Assembly: GCF_037176765.1 (NCBI RefSeq) | Contig: NC_090024.1 | Coordinates: 246,352,571-246,416,570 of the forward strand | Reading direction: 5' to 3' | From: Anolis sagrei | Lineage: Eukaryota; Chordata; Lepidosauria; Squamata; Anolidae | DNA length: 64,000 bases | Shown: piece after piece, positions 11,701 through 21,600 of the stretch | Position numbering within the stretch: position 1 is the first letter of the stretch | Layout: every line of letters begins with the position of its first letter | Position numbers and translations under genes: made by a program | Notes under the pieces: generated by a model | Told to the model about the DNA's origin: nothing | The model's input: only the letters and a program-made list of their open reading frames with translations | Database searches by the model: none

Positions 11701-12019
11701 ATTATTGACCAGGCCCTCAACAGCACTCCTGGGTCAACCACCTCACAGACCTCCATGACCCTTCTTTTCTATCGTACTTTGGTCTGATCTCTACACTTGG
11801 CTGGATCTGAAGGCTTGGAGAAGAGAGGTCTATCTAGTGCAGGCATATATTTGAACCAAGGTCTTATCTAGAGAGCCTTTCTCAACCAGGAATGAGGGTC
11901 AGAAATCCTTAGATGGGCATCTCTATCTGTTATTGCTCACCTTTGTTGGAGTCAGCAGGCATCAAGGCACAGATGGCCAGGAGACCGAGGAGAAGGAGGA
12001 GACCGGTTGAGGACTTCAT
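8775..12019 (-). CDS. Gene A: secreted single-WAP-domain protein (3 exons)
   Basis: Predicted small secreted protein of the WAP/four-disulfide-core family (waprin, elafin and WFDC relatives), whose known roles are protease inhibition and antibacterial activity. Coding exons on the minus strand are 12019-11941 (signal peptide, 26 codons plus 1 nt), 10615-10469 (WAP domain) and 8779-8775 (Gly codon completion and TGA). All junctions are phase 1 with GTGAGC and GTGAGT donors and TTCCAG and TTTCACAG acceptors. The product is 76 aa: a leucine-rich signal peptide starting [12 protein letters not shown], then a domain starting VKPGRCP with all eight cysteines (KCC pair included), ending MDPIKG. A TATA-like box lies upstream and AATAAA downstream. 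Intron 2 holds a solo LTR and CR1, intron 1 a PLE and an L2 piece. The activity (inhibitor, antimicrobial or venom-like) cannot be told from sequence. Confidence 0.85.
9035..10081 (-). mobile_element. Solo LTR of an LTR retroelement (fossil)
   Basis: Ends TGTGCTG...CAGCACA in minus orientation and is bounded by a perfect 5-bp target duplication CTATC (9030-9034 and 10082-10086). No internal region is present, so it is a solo LTR. It carries a CR1 insertion at about 9231-9445. A related LTR lies at 51912-53259. It sits in intron 2 of gene A. The family (ERV or other) is not resolved. It is older than the CR1 copy inside it. Confidence 0.8.
9231..9445 (-). mobile_element. CR1 LINE 3' fragment inside the solo LTR
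   Basis: Short 5'-truncated CR1 end (GAATCATAGAATCAAGGAG to GTTCTTTCTAATGTTCAGA) interrupting the LTR. Confidence 0.85.
10469..10615 (-). CDS. Gene A exon 2: WAP domain
   Basis: A 147-nt exon, phase 1 at both ends, flanked by CCTTTCCAG and GTGAGT. It encodes 49 residues with the full eight-cysteine WAP pattern: C6, C19, C23, C29, the CC pair at 35-36, C40 and C44. The KPGRCP start and CPGPQKCC core are typical. The first inter-cysteine loop, which holds the inhibitory site in elafin and SLPI, is proline-rich (PSPDPPPG). Confidence 0.92.
10677..10893. mobile_element. Foldback PLE terminal repeat
   Basis: Two inverted arms (GTATTGTCGAAGGCTTTCAT at the left, CATATAGCCAGAAAAAACCC at the right) joined near 10803. 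It lies in intron 1 of gene A. There is no coding part. The second arm lost the CTGAGGA box at the junction, so only the minus-strand motif near 10766 is complete in layout. Confidence 0.8.
10945..11345 (-). mobile_element. L2-clade LINE 3' fragment
   Basis: On the minus strand the end of an L2 ORF2 is visible ([20 protein letters not shown], then [15 protein letters not shown]), followed by a 3' UTR ending in TAAATAAT-type repeats. This is an old copy relative to the L2 at 44-47 kb. Confidence 0.75.
11346..11940. other. Rest of gene A intron 1
   Basis: Partly continues the old L2 coding region (up to about 11450) with frame damage. The remainder shows no gene or repeat that can be named. 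Confidence 0.4.
11941..12019 (-). CDS. Gene A exon 1: signal peptide
   Basis: ATG at 12019 in the context GCCATGAAG. It encodes [20 protein letters not shown] then PADSNK and ends in phase 1 before GTGAGC. The leucine run and small residues near PADS fit a cleavable secretion signal. This is the first ATG after the TATA-like box. Confidence 0.88.
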
Positions 12020-12064
12020 GGCGAGGCAGGACTGAGTGAAGCTCCCGTTCTACCAACCTCCTTC

Positions 12065-12072
12065 CTTTATAT
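12065..12072 (-). promoter_or_regulatory. TATA-like box of gene A
   Basis: ATATAAAG on the minus strand, about 46 bp before the ATG of gene A, a suitable place for a short 5' UTR. Confidence 0.6.
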
Positions 12073-12139
12073 CCACTTCCAGAAGAGTTTGGGTAACTCT
12101 ATCTCTTGAAACTGAACAGGAAACAGAGCAAAGAGCCTA

Positions 12140-12937
12140 TCTTGGTAAACCACCTTGTTGCATGATATCAGGAGAAATGAGCCACAAGGTCTTGCCCAAT
12201 GAGAGGCAAAAGGAAGTAGATCTCTTGTCCAAGAATTGGTGAAGACACCTTGGACAGGTAAAGGTCCACCCAGCCTGGACTGGCTGGTAACTAGAACCTT
12301 AACTTAACCCCCCCTCCCCCAAAGTAATGCACAATGAATCATCAGACATGCAAAACCACCTTGTTTCATGATATCAGGAGGAGCCATGAGGTCTTGCCCA
12401 ATGAGAGGCACAAGGAAGTAGGTCTCTTGTCCAAGAAGTGGTGAGGACATCTTGGACAAGTAAAGGTCCACCCAGCCTGGCTGGGTTATGAAGGTGCAAA
12501 ACACATGGAAAGACAGAGAGATGGGCATCTCCAGTCTAAAGGTCTCCAGCTCGACAAGATGCTCTTCAGAGGGATTCATGGTCTTTGACCAATTGAATTG
12601 CCCTTCCGTAGACAACTTTCAGCTTGCCCATATTATTGTTGTTTATTTGTTCAGTCGCTTCCAACTTGCCCAATGAGAAGCACAAGGAAGTAGATATCTT
12701 GTCAAACAATTGGTGAGGACACTTTGGACAAGTAAAGGTCCACCCAGCCTGGCTGGATTATGAAAGTGCAAACACATAGAAAGACAGAGAGACGGGCATC
12801 TCCAGGCTAAAGGTCTCCAGCTGCACAAGATGCTCTTCAGAGGGATTCATGGTCTTTGACCAATTGGATTGCCCTTCCCTAGACAACTTCCAGCTTATCC
12901 ATGTTGTTGTTTATTTCTTCAGTTGCTTCCAACACTT
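12140..12937. repeat. Tandem duplication upstream of gene A (about three copies)
   Basis: The words GCCCAATGAGA, AAGGAAGTAG, CTTGTCCAAG, GTAAAGGTCCACCCAGCCTG and (in the last two units) GGGATTCATGGTCTTTGACC recur in order at about 12190, 12397 and 12669. The last two units are about 280 bp each, the first is partial. They lie 0.1-0.9 kb before gene A's start, so they duplicate its upstream region. Confidence 0.8.
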
Positions 12938-13200
12938 CGTGACCTCCTGGACCATCCCAGGCCAGAGCTCCCTGTTGGCCGTGGCCACCCCAAGCTCCTT
13001 CAAAGCCAAGTCAGTCCTTTCAAGGATACCATCCACCCACCTTGCCCTTGGTCGGCCCCTCTTCCTTTTGCCTTCCATTTCCCCCAGCATCATTCCCTTC
13101 TCCAAGCTTTCCTGTCTTTTCATGATGTGGCCAAAGGACTTCATCTTTGTCTCTCATATCCTTCCCTCCAAGGAGCAGTCGGGCTTTCTTTCCTGAAGTA
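12905..13200 (-). mobile_element. RTE/BovB-like LINE C-terminal fragment
   Basis: The minus strand encodes FGHIMKRQESLEKGMMLGE, then GKRKRGRPRARWVDGI and a REL-W-MVQEVTK motif, the hallmark end of BovB/RTE reverse transcriptase proteins. It lacks the RT core. Confidence 0.75.
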
Positions 13201-13289
13201 TGGATTTGTCCATATCCTTCCTTAAATGTGGTGCCTAGAACTATATATATCACCATTCCAGGTAAAGACTGACCAATTCAATATTCCTG

Positions 13290-13548
13290 AGGAACAAGGC
13301 TTCAAACTACAAGAGAGGAGATTCCATCTGAACACGAGGAAGAACTTCCTGATTGTGAGAGCCGTTCAGGAGTGGAACTCTCTGCCCGGAGTGTGGTGGA
13401 GGCTCCGTCTTTGGAAGCTTTTAAACAGAGGCTGGATGGCCATCTGTCAGGGGTGCTTTGAATGCAATATTCCTGCTTCTTGGCAGAATGGGGTTGGACT
13501 GGATGGACCATGAGGTCTCTTCCAACTCTTTGATTCTATGATTCTATC
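13290..13548 (+). mobile_element. CR1 LINE 3' fragment
   Basis: From GGCTTCAAACTACAAGAGAG to the tail TTGATTCTATGATTCTAT. 5'-truncated, about 260 bp. Confidence 0.88.
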
Positions 13549-13745
13549 CCTCCTGGTTTGGTCCCATCTGTAAGTTTGGTCAGCCTACCTTCTATTCTGT
13601 CACTCACATCATTATTACAGATGTTGACTAGCACTGAGCCCAGGACTGAAACCTGGTCCCTTCCCTCCAGGAGGAAGAAGGAGGAATCATTGGGCAGAAG
13701 CACCCTTTGTATTCAGCCACTCAACCAATTTCCAATTTGCCTCTA
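13549..13745 (-). mobile_element. Old CR1 LINE RT fragment
   Basis: Diverged minus-strand copy of the CR1 palm region. The TCCAGGAGGAAGAAGGAGG stretch aligns with the [11 protein letters not shown] part of younger copies. Confidence 0.6.
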
Positions 13746-13769
13746 TGGAGGACTGACTGTATTTCTGTT

Positions 13770-14273
13770 TAGAATCATAGAGTTGGAAGAGACCAAGTGG
13801 GTCATCCAGTCCAACCTCATTCTGCCAAAAAGCAGTAAAATCGTGTTCAAAGCACCCCCGATAGATGGCCATCCAGCCTATGCTTGAAAGCCTCCAAAGA
13901 AGGAGCCTCCATGACACTCCTTCTGGGGCAAAGAGAGAGTTCCACTGCTGAACACCTCTCTCTCACAGTCAGGAAGTTCTTCCTCCTGTTCATGTGGAAT
14001 TTCCTTTCCTGTAATTTGAAGCCATGGCTCCATTGCGTCCTAGTCTCCAGGGCAGCAGAAAGGAAGCTTGCTCCCTCCTCCCTATGACATATTCCCCTCA
14101 CATATTCATACATGGCCCTCATGATGTCTCCTCTCAGCCTTCTCTTCTTCAGGCTAAACATGCCCAGCTCTTTAAGCCGCTCCTCATACGGCTTGTTCGC
14201 CAGACCCTTGATCCTTTGAGTTGCCCTCTTCCTCTGGACACAGTATTCCAGCTTAGAGTCAACATCTCCCTTC
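13770..14273 (-). mobile_element. CR1 LINE 3' fragment
   Basis: Tail GAATCATAGAGTTGGAAGAG to the region encoding ECVQR. Frame intact over 13847-14270. Abuts another CR1 copy at 14274. Confidence 0.85.
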
Positions 14274-14956
14274 ATAGAATCATAGAATCCTAGAGTTGGA
14301 GGAGACCTCATGGACCATCCAGCCCAACCCCATTCTGCCAAGAAGCAGGAAAATCGCATTCAAAGCACCCCCGACAGATGGCCATCCAGCCTCTGTTTAA
14401 AAGCTTCCAAAGAAGGAGCCACCACCACACTCCGGTGCAGAGAGTTCCACTGCTGAACGGCTCTCACAGTCAGGAAGTTCTTCCTCATGTTCAGATGGAA
14501 TCTCCTCTCTTGTAGTTTGAAGCCATTGTCCCATTGCGCCCTAGTCTCCAAGGAAGCAGAAAACAAGCTTGCTCCCTCCTCCTCCCTGTGGCTTCCTCTC
14601 ACATATTTATACATGGCTATCATATCTCCTCTCAGCCTTCTCTTCTTCAGGCTAAACATGCCCAGCTCTTTAAGCCGCTCCTCATAGGGTTTGTTCTCCA
14701 GACCCTTGATACTTTGAGTTGTCCTCCTCTGGACACATTCCAGCTTAAAATCAACCTCTCCCTTTAATTGTGGTGCCCAGAATTGGACACTGTGGGATTC
14801 CAGGTAAAGTGGTCTAACCAAGGCAGAATAGAGAATGGGGAGCATAACATCCTTGGATCTAGGCACTAGACTCCTATTGATGCAGGCCAAAATCCCATTG
14901 GCTTTTTTAGCTGCTGCATCACATTGTTGGCTCATGTCTACCTTGTTGTCCACAGT
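14274..14956 (-). mobile_element. CR1 LINE 3' fragment
   Basis: Tail CATAGAATCATAGAATCC, then the C-terminal domain up to [20 protein letters not shown]. About 200 codons stay open, which suggests a fairly recent copy. Confidence 0.88.
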
Positions 14957-15285
14957 AACAGTTTTGGAGGTTGCCTGCAATAGCAGTTATGCAACAAGAT
15001 AAGGAGTGCCACTGCTATTTCTTCATTTAATAAAAGTTGAGCTAAATCTGGAAATGGTCCAAAAGGTTGTAATCCTGTATTGCTAAAGGTCAAGGAAGTA
15101 GGTGAATTTCACATGAACCGAAAAGGACACCTTCGGAAGAGAAGTTCCTTCCAGCCTTTCCCAGAAGCCTCCTCTGCTGAAACCAAGGGTGGGACTTGCT
15201 TGGAATTGAAGCAATGGAACGAAGGGCAGGATGAAGGGTAACCAGAACCAGAACTGACAAGCCAAAAGAGTTCTAAACCCAAAAG
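14957..15285. other. Intergenic, nothing recognised
   Basis: No gene or repeat family assigned. Confidence 0.4.
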
Positions 15286-15810
15286 AATCATAGAATCATA
15301 GAATCATAGAATCAAAGAGTTGGAAGAGACCTCATGGCCCATCATCCAGTCCAACCCCCTGCCAAGAAGCAGGAATATTGCATTCAAATCACCCCTGACA
15401 GATGGCCATCCAGCCTCTGCTTAAAAGCTTCCAAAGAAGGAGCTTCCACCACACTCCGGGGCAGAGAGTTCCACTGCTGAACGGCTCTCACAGTCAGGAA
15501 GTTCTTCCTAATGTTCAGATGGAATCTCCCCTCTTGTAGTTTGAAGCCATTGTTCCGCGTCTAGTCTCCAAGGAAGCAGAAAACAAGCTTGCTCCCTCCT
15601 CCTCCCTGTGGCTTCCTCTCACATATTTATACATGGCTATCATATCTCCTCTCAGCCTTCTCTTCTTCAGGCTAAACATGCCCAGCTCCTTAAGCCGCTC
15701 CTCATAGGGTTTGTTCTCCAGACCCTTGATCATTTTAGTCGCCCTCCTCTGGACACATTCCAGCTTGTCAATATCTCTCTTGAATTGTGGTGCCCAGAAT
15801 TGGACACAAC
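15286..15810 (-). mobile_element. CR1 LINE 3' fragment
   Basis: Four GAATCATA tail octamers, then the C-terminal domain up to the region encoding [20 protein letters not shown]. Confidence 0.88.
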
Positions 15811-16009
15811 AAAGGCCATAGGAAGCCCCTCCAGCACGGGGATGTTGCCAACTGAGCCTCATAAGAGAGGGCAGAGGAAGGTCCAAGCAGGCAGAAGAAA
15901 ATGCAGGAGGAAACAAGATCTTGTTGGCTGCAAAGACCCACATTTGTCAGAAATATTAAAAATTAACTGGGTATTTTTGATTACAGTAGTGTGAGTCAAG
16001 CAACATCCT
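15811..16009. other. Spacer, nothing recognised
   Basis: No supported feature between two CR1 copies. Confidence 0.4.
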
Positions 16010-16950
16010 GTTCAACATCTTTATTAATGACTTGGATGAAGGGCTAGAAGGCATGATCATCAAGTTTGCAGACGACATCAAATTGGGAGGGAGAGCCAAT
16101 AGTCCAGAGGACAGGAGCAGGATTCAAAACGATCTTGACAGATTAATGAGATGATGGGCCAAAACTAACAAAATGAAGTTCAACAGTGACAAATGCAAGA
16201 TACTCCACTTAGGCAGGAAAAACGAAATGCAAAGATACAGAATGGGTGATGCCTGGCTCGAGAGCAATACGTGTGAAAAAGATCTTGGAGTCCTCATGGA
16301 CAACAAGTTAAACATGAGCCAGGAATGTGATGTGGCGGCAAAAAAAGCCCATGGGATGTTGGCCTGCATCAATAGGAGCATAGTGTCTAGATCTAGGGAA
16401 GTCATGCCTTGGTTAGACCACACCTGGAATATTGTGTCCAATTCTGGGCACCACAATTCAAGAGAGATATTGACAAGCTGGAATGTGTCCAGAGGAGGGT
16501 GACTAAAATGATCAAGGGTCTGGAGAACAAGCCCTATGAGGAGCGGCTTAAGGAGCTGGGAATGTTCAGCCTGAAGAAGAGAAGGATGAGAGGAGACATG
16601 ATGATAGCCATGTATAAATATGTGAGAGGAAGCCACAGGGAGGAGGAGGGAGCAAGCTTGTTTTCTGCTTCCTTGGAGACTAGGACGCAAGTGAACAATG
16701 GCTTCAAACTCCAAGAGAGGAGATTCCATCTGAACATGAGGAAGAACTTCTCTGACTGTGAGAGCCGTTCAGCAGTGGAACTCTCTGCCCCGGAGTGTGG
16801 TGGAGGCTCCTTCTTTAGAAGCTTTTAAACAGAGGCTGGATGGCCATCTGTCAGGGGTGATTTGAATGCAGTATTCCTGCTTCTTGGCAGAATGGGGTTG
16901 GACTGGATGATGGCCCATGAGGTCTCTTCCAACTCTTTGATTCTAGGATT
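16010..16950 (+). mobile_element. CR1 LINE, 5'-truncated
   Basis: Starts in the RT palm ([15 protein letters not shown], then FADDIKLGG) and runs to the tail. Frames break near 16155 and 16405 (a small deletion) and again near 16750. Confidence 0.9.
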
Positions 16951-17330
16951 CAAAGCACTGAAAGGGTGCGTAGGCCGAAGCCTGTTAGAGTTAGTGGGCC
17001 AAAGCTAGTGTCATCCTGAGGAGTGAGAGGTAAACCTCTGTGTGAGAGAAGCCTCGTGTGAGAAAGCTTCAGTGTGAAGGCTGATGTGTGTGAAGCTACT
17101 GTGTATTTCTTTATTTGTGTTATGGGGGGGGGGTCTTTAGTTATTAAGCCCACTCACCCAACAACATTGAATAGTGGTGGCATTTTCAAGTGGTTTAACC
17201 ATCTCTGTTCTGTTGGATTTTCATCATATTACACGGAAAATACGCCAACCCCCCTCCCCCCCCCCCCCCACACACACACACACATGCAAGGCAAGAATGA
17301 GTCCAGACTGTTGAGGTGCAGGAGATGGGT
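16951..17330. other. Downstream flank of gene B with a C-run and (CA)n
   Basis: Mostly unassigned. A run of C followed by (CA)n lies at about 17236-17284. Confidence 0.45.
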
Positions 17331-17333
17331 GCA

Positions 17334-17339
17334 TTTATT
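17334..17339 (-). terminator. Gene B polyadenylation signal AATAAA
   Basis: Reads CAATAAATGCA on the minus strand, about 125 bp beyond the gene B stop, matching gene A's site in sequence and spacing. Confidence 0.75.
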
Positions 17340-17462
17340 GTCAAAGCAGAATTGGGGCCCTCACCAATGGGAAAAGTAAGGGATTTGAACTCTCTGGGAG
17401 CAGGGAAGGATGGGCAAAGGAGTTCCAGTTGGAAGTCTCATGGAGCCAGGCCTCCTTCAAGA

Positions 17463-17467
17463 TCACC
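17463..17467 (-). CDS. Gene B exon 4 (coding part): Gly-stop
   Basis: After GTTTAACAG the exon reads GGTGA, giving GGG TGA with the carried-over G. The 3' UTR that follows shares the CTTGAAGGA-GCCT start and the polyA context with gene A, a sign of common descent by duplication. Confidence 0.7.
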
Positions 17468-18611
17468 CTGTTAAACAAAAAGAGAGTTAGTGAAGAAAGG
17501 AAGAAAGGAAGGAGGGAGGGAGGGAGGGAGGGAGGAAAGGAAGGAAGGAAGGAAGGAAGGAAGGAAGGAAGGAAGGAAGGAAGGAAGGAAGGAAGGAGAT
17601 TAGGAAAGGAAATGAGACTGCTGCCCTGGAGAGTAGAAAGCAGAGTAATGGCTTCAAACTACAGGAAAGGAGATTGCACCTGAATATTTAGGAAGAACTT
17701 CCCAACTGTGAGAGCTGTTCAGCAGTGGAACTCTCTGCCCTGAACTGTGGTGGAGGCTCCTTCTATGGAGGCTTTGAAACAGAGGCTGGATGGCCATCTG
17801 TCAGGGGTGCTTTGAATGGATTTTCCTGCTTCATGGTAGAATGGGGTTGAATTGGATGGCTCACGAGATCTCTTCCAACTCTGTGATTCTATGATTCTAG
17901 AAAGAAGGAAGGATGGGAGGAAGGAAGGAAGGCAGGACTGATGGATGGATGGATGGATGGATGGAAGGAAGGAAGGAAGGAAGGAAGGAAGGAAGGCAGG
18001 ACCGATGGATGGATGGATGGATGGAAGGAAGGAAGGAAGGAAGGAAGGAAAGAAGGAGGGAGGGAGGGAGGGAGGGAGGGAGGAAGGAAGGAAGGCAGGC
18101 AGGCAGGACTGATANNNNNNNNNNNNNNNNNNNNNNNNNNNNNNNNNNNNNNNNNNNNNNNNNNNNNNNNNNNNNNNNNNNNNNNNNNNNNNNNNNNNNN
18201 NNNNNNNNNNNNNNNNNNNNNNNNNNNNNNNNNNNNNNNNNNNNNNNNNNNNNNNNNNNNNNNNNNNNNNNNNNNNNNNNNNNNNNNNNNNNNNNNNNNN
18301 NNNNNNNNNNNNNNTGGATGGAAGGAAGGAAGGAAGGAAGGAAGGAAGGCAGGCAGGCAGGCAGGCAGGACCGATGGAAGGAAGGAAGGAAGGATGGATG
18401 GATGGAAGGAGGGAGGGAGGGAGGGAGGGAGGGAGGGAGGGAGGGAGGGAGGGAGGGAGGGAGGAAGGAAGGAAGGAAGGCAGGCAGGCAGGCAGGCAGG
18501 CAGGACCGATGGAAGGAAGGAAGGATGGAAGGAAGGAAGGAAGGAGGGAGGGAGGGAGGGAGGAAGGAAGGAGGGAGGGAGGGAGGGAGGGAGGGAGGAA
18601 GGGAGGAAGGA

Positions 18612-18643
<32 letters not shown>

Positions 18644-21600
18644 CCGATGGAAGGAAGGAAGGAAGGAAGGAAGGAGGAGAGGGAGGGAGGGAGGGTAGGG
18701 AGGGAGGGAGGAAGGAAGGAAGGCAGGCAGGCGCAGGCAGGCAGGCAGGCAGAGACCGATGGATGGAAGGAAGGATGGAAGGAAGGAAGGAAGGAGGGAG
18801 GGAGGGAGGGAGGGAGGAAGGAAGGAGGGAGGGAGGGAGGGAGGAAGGGAGGAAGGAAGGCAGGCAGGACCGCTGGAAGGAAGGAAGGATGGATGGAAGG
18901 AAGGAAGGAAGGAAGGAAGAAGGAGGGAGGGAGGGAGGAGGGAGGGAGGGAGGGAGGAAGGAAGGAAGGAAGGAAGGAAGGAAGGAAGGAAGGAAGGAAG
19001 GAAGGAAGGAAGGAAGGAAGGCAGGCAGGCAGGCAGGCAGGACTGATGGATGGAAGGAAGGAAGGAAGGAAGGAAGGAAGGAAAGAAGGAAGGAAGGAGG
19101 GAGGGAGGGAGGGAGGGAGGGAGGAGGAAGGAAGAAGGAAGGAAGGAAGGAAGGAAGGAAGGAAGGAAGGAAGGACGGAAGGAAGGAAGGAGAAGAGATC
19201 TACAGATGAAGAGTCTTAAGCTGATGGAATCATGTCAGCTTTTGCTGCATTGGACTCAGTTCCTAAGATTTAAGGCTTCAGGGCCTGGGCATGGATCATT
19301 TCATATTTACCCTATACAATTCCCCCTTATTTATTTATTTCAAGAGGAAATATTGTGAGAATCTGTCAGAGCCATTGGAGGAAAGGAGCTGGTGATTTTC
19401 AGAAGCTACTGGGAGAACCAAGGTGGGCTCTGGAGGACATTCCATCCCTTCTCCACTCAGGTCAAAAAGAAATATTTACTTGGGGGGTGATTAGGGTTCA
19501 TATGCTCAGCATGGCTTTTTGCTGTCCAGTTTTGACCCCTTGCTCCCTGCCTCCCTGCCTCCCTCCCTCCCTCCCTCCCAAGTGATCCCAAGAAGGTAGC
19601 TGCAAAGGAAAGGGAGCAGCCCTGGAAGAGTGGGAGTGAAAGGAGGTGGACGGAGAAGACCTTCCTGCTCTGAGGAAGTGGGGAGGTAGATCCCCTGGTG
19701 CAAGCCTGGAGACATGAGGCCCCCAGAGACTCCAGCACAAGGGACAGGGACTCACCAAAGACAGGGTTAGTGCAGTCTAATGTGCATCCCCAACGGCAAC
19801 ACTTTTGGCGCCCAGAGCAGCTATAGTCCGAGCTGCACTTAGCAATGCATGGCGATACGACGTCTTTAGGTGGAACTGGACAACTCCCCGGTTTTTCTGG
19901 AAGAGAGAACAAACACAATAGCTTTGAGACATCCCACCCTGCTGATCTGGTCTATTCTGGCAGCCTAAAGAGCCCCAGCATTTCCAGGCTGGACGTGATA
20001 GTTTGGCACTCCTTCCTGCTCTTTCTCTTCTCACAAGATGCCTTCGATCTCAGTTACAAGGTTTCAGTTACAAGGTCCAGCCAGCAAGGTGCAACTTAGT
20101 CTGAAATCTTCCTCGCAGTCAAGGACTGTCAAGGACTGACCTCCCTGTGCCATATTTGGGGCATTAGGAATGCCACAGCAACTGACTTCTATGGGTTTGC
20201 CTCGAGGTATCTGGAGTAGGAAACACTTCCTATCAAAAGAGACTAGGAGAGAAGCAGGTGGAACAATGGCTTCAAACTACAAGAGAGGAGATTCCATCTG
20301 AACATGAGGAAGAACTTCCTGACTGTGAGAGCCATTCAGCAGTGGAACTCTCTGCCCCGGAGTGTGGTGGAGGCTCCTTCTTTGGAAGCTTTGGAACAGA
20401 GGCTGGATGGCCATCTGTCAGGGGTGCTTTGAATGCAATATTCCTGCTTCTTCGCAGAATGGGGTCGGACTGGATGGCCCATGAGGTCTCTTCCAACTCT
20501 AGGATTCTAGGATTCTACGAAAAGGGACTAGTATTGTCAAAGGCTTCCATGGCCAGAATCACTGGGTTGTTGTAGGTTTTTCAGGCTGTATGACCATGTT
20601 CTAGAAGCATTCTCTCCTGACGTTTCGCCTTCATCTGTGGCAAGCATCCTCAGAGGTAGTGAGGTTTGTTGGAAACTGGAAAATTGGGTTTATACAATGG
20701 GTTTATACATCTGTGGAAGGTCCAGGGTGGGAGAAAGAACTCTTGTCTGTTGGGGCTAGTTGGAAATGTTTCCGTTGGCCACCTTGATTACCATTTGATG
20801 GCCTGCTAATCAAGGTGGCCAATGTAAACATTCACACCTACCTCCAACAGACAAGAGTTCTTTCTCCCACCCTGGACCTTCCACAGATATATAAACCCAA
20901 TTTTCCAGTTTCCAACAAACCTCACAACCTCTGAGGATGCTTGCCACAGATGCAGGTGAAACGTCAGGAGAGAATGCTTCTAGAACGTGGCTATACAACC
21001 CGAATAACGTACAACAACCCAAAAGGGACTAGGTTCAGTGCTGCTCAGCTAAGAGTTTTGCAATGCTCTGTGGATGCTGGGAAATTATGTCTCCTGCAAT
21101 GAGTGGGGAACAGGCAGCTGGAGGTGTCCTTTGGGGACCTTCCATGACTGGTTCTATCAAGGTGCCCCCAACTTCAGGAGGGCTGCATTGCAATGCCAAC
21201 CCCCCTGGTCTCCAGTTCCTCAGAAACACTTGGGTCAAAGCACTGCCAAGCCTCAAAGCTTGGTTATGGGGATCCTGTCAGGTCATCCCCACAGACGAGG
21301 TTGACTTTCCAGCAGTTACGAGACCATAAATTCATTCTATGATTTTCTGATGGCCAAGCAAGATTCTAGACAGCCTAAATTCCCCTTCTCCACCACTCCC
21401 CACAATGAATCGTAGAGCCCAGGCAAAGTTGGCATGTATTGGGTTGTTGTAGGTTTTTTCGGGCGATATGGCCATGGTCTAGAGGCATTCTCTCCTGACG
21501 TTTCGCCTGCATCTATGGCAAGCATCCTCAGAGGTAGTGATGTCTGTTGGAACTAGGAAAAAGGGTGTATATATCTGTGGAATGACCAGGGTGGGACAAA

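Larger units (their letters stand above)
17484..19195. repeat. (GGAA/GGGA/GGCA/GGAT)n array in gene B intron 3
   Basis: Tetranucleotide array whose units switch in blocks: GGAA, then GGAT, GGGA, GGCA. The block order (GGCA)n-GGAC-CGAT/TGAT-GGAA-GGAT-GGGA repeats about nine times with a period of roughly 100-150 bp. A CR1 piece lies at 17637-17900 and an assembly gap in the middle. Long frames over it are low-complexity and not genes. Confidence 0.9.

Noticed and set aside
17913-19219. Frames of up to 422 codons with GRKEGRKEG repeats
   Set aside because: Translation of the tetranucleotide array, partly through the N gap. Not a protein.
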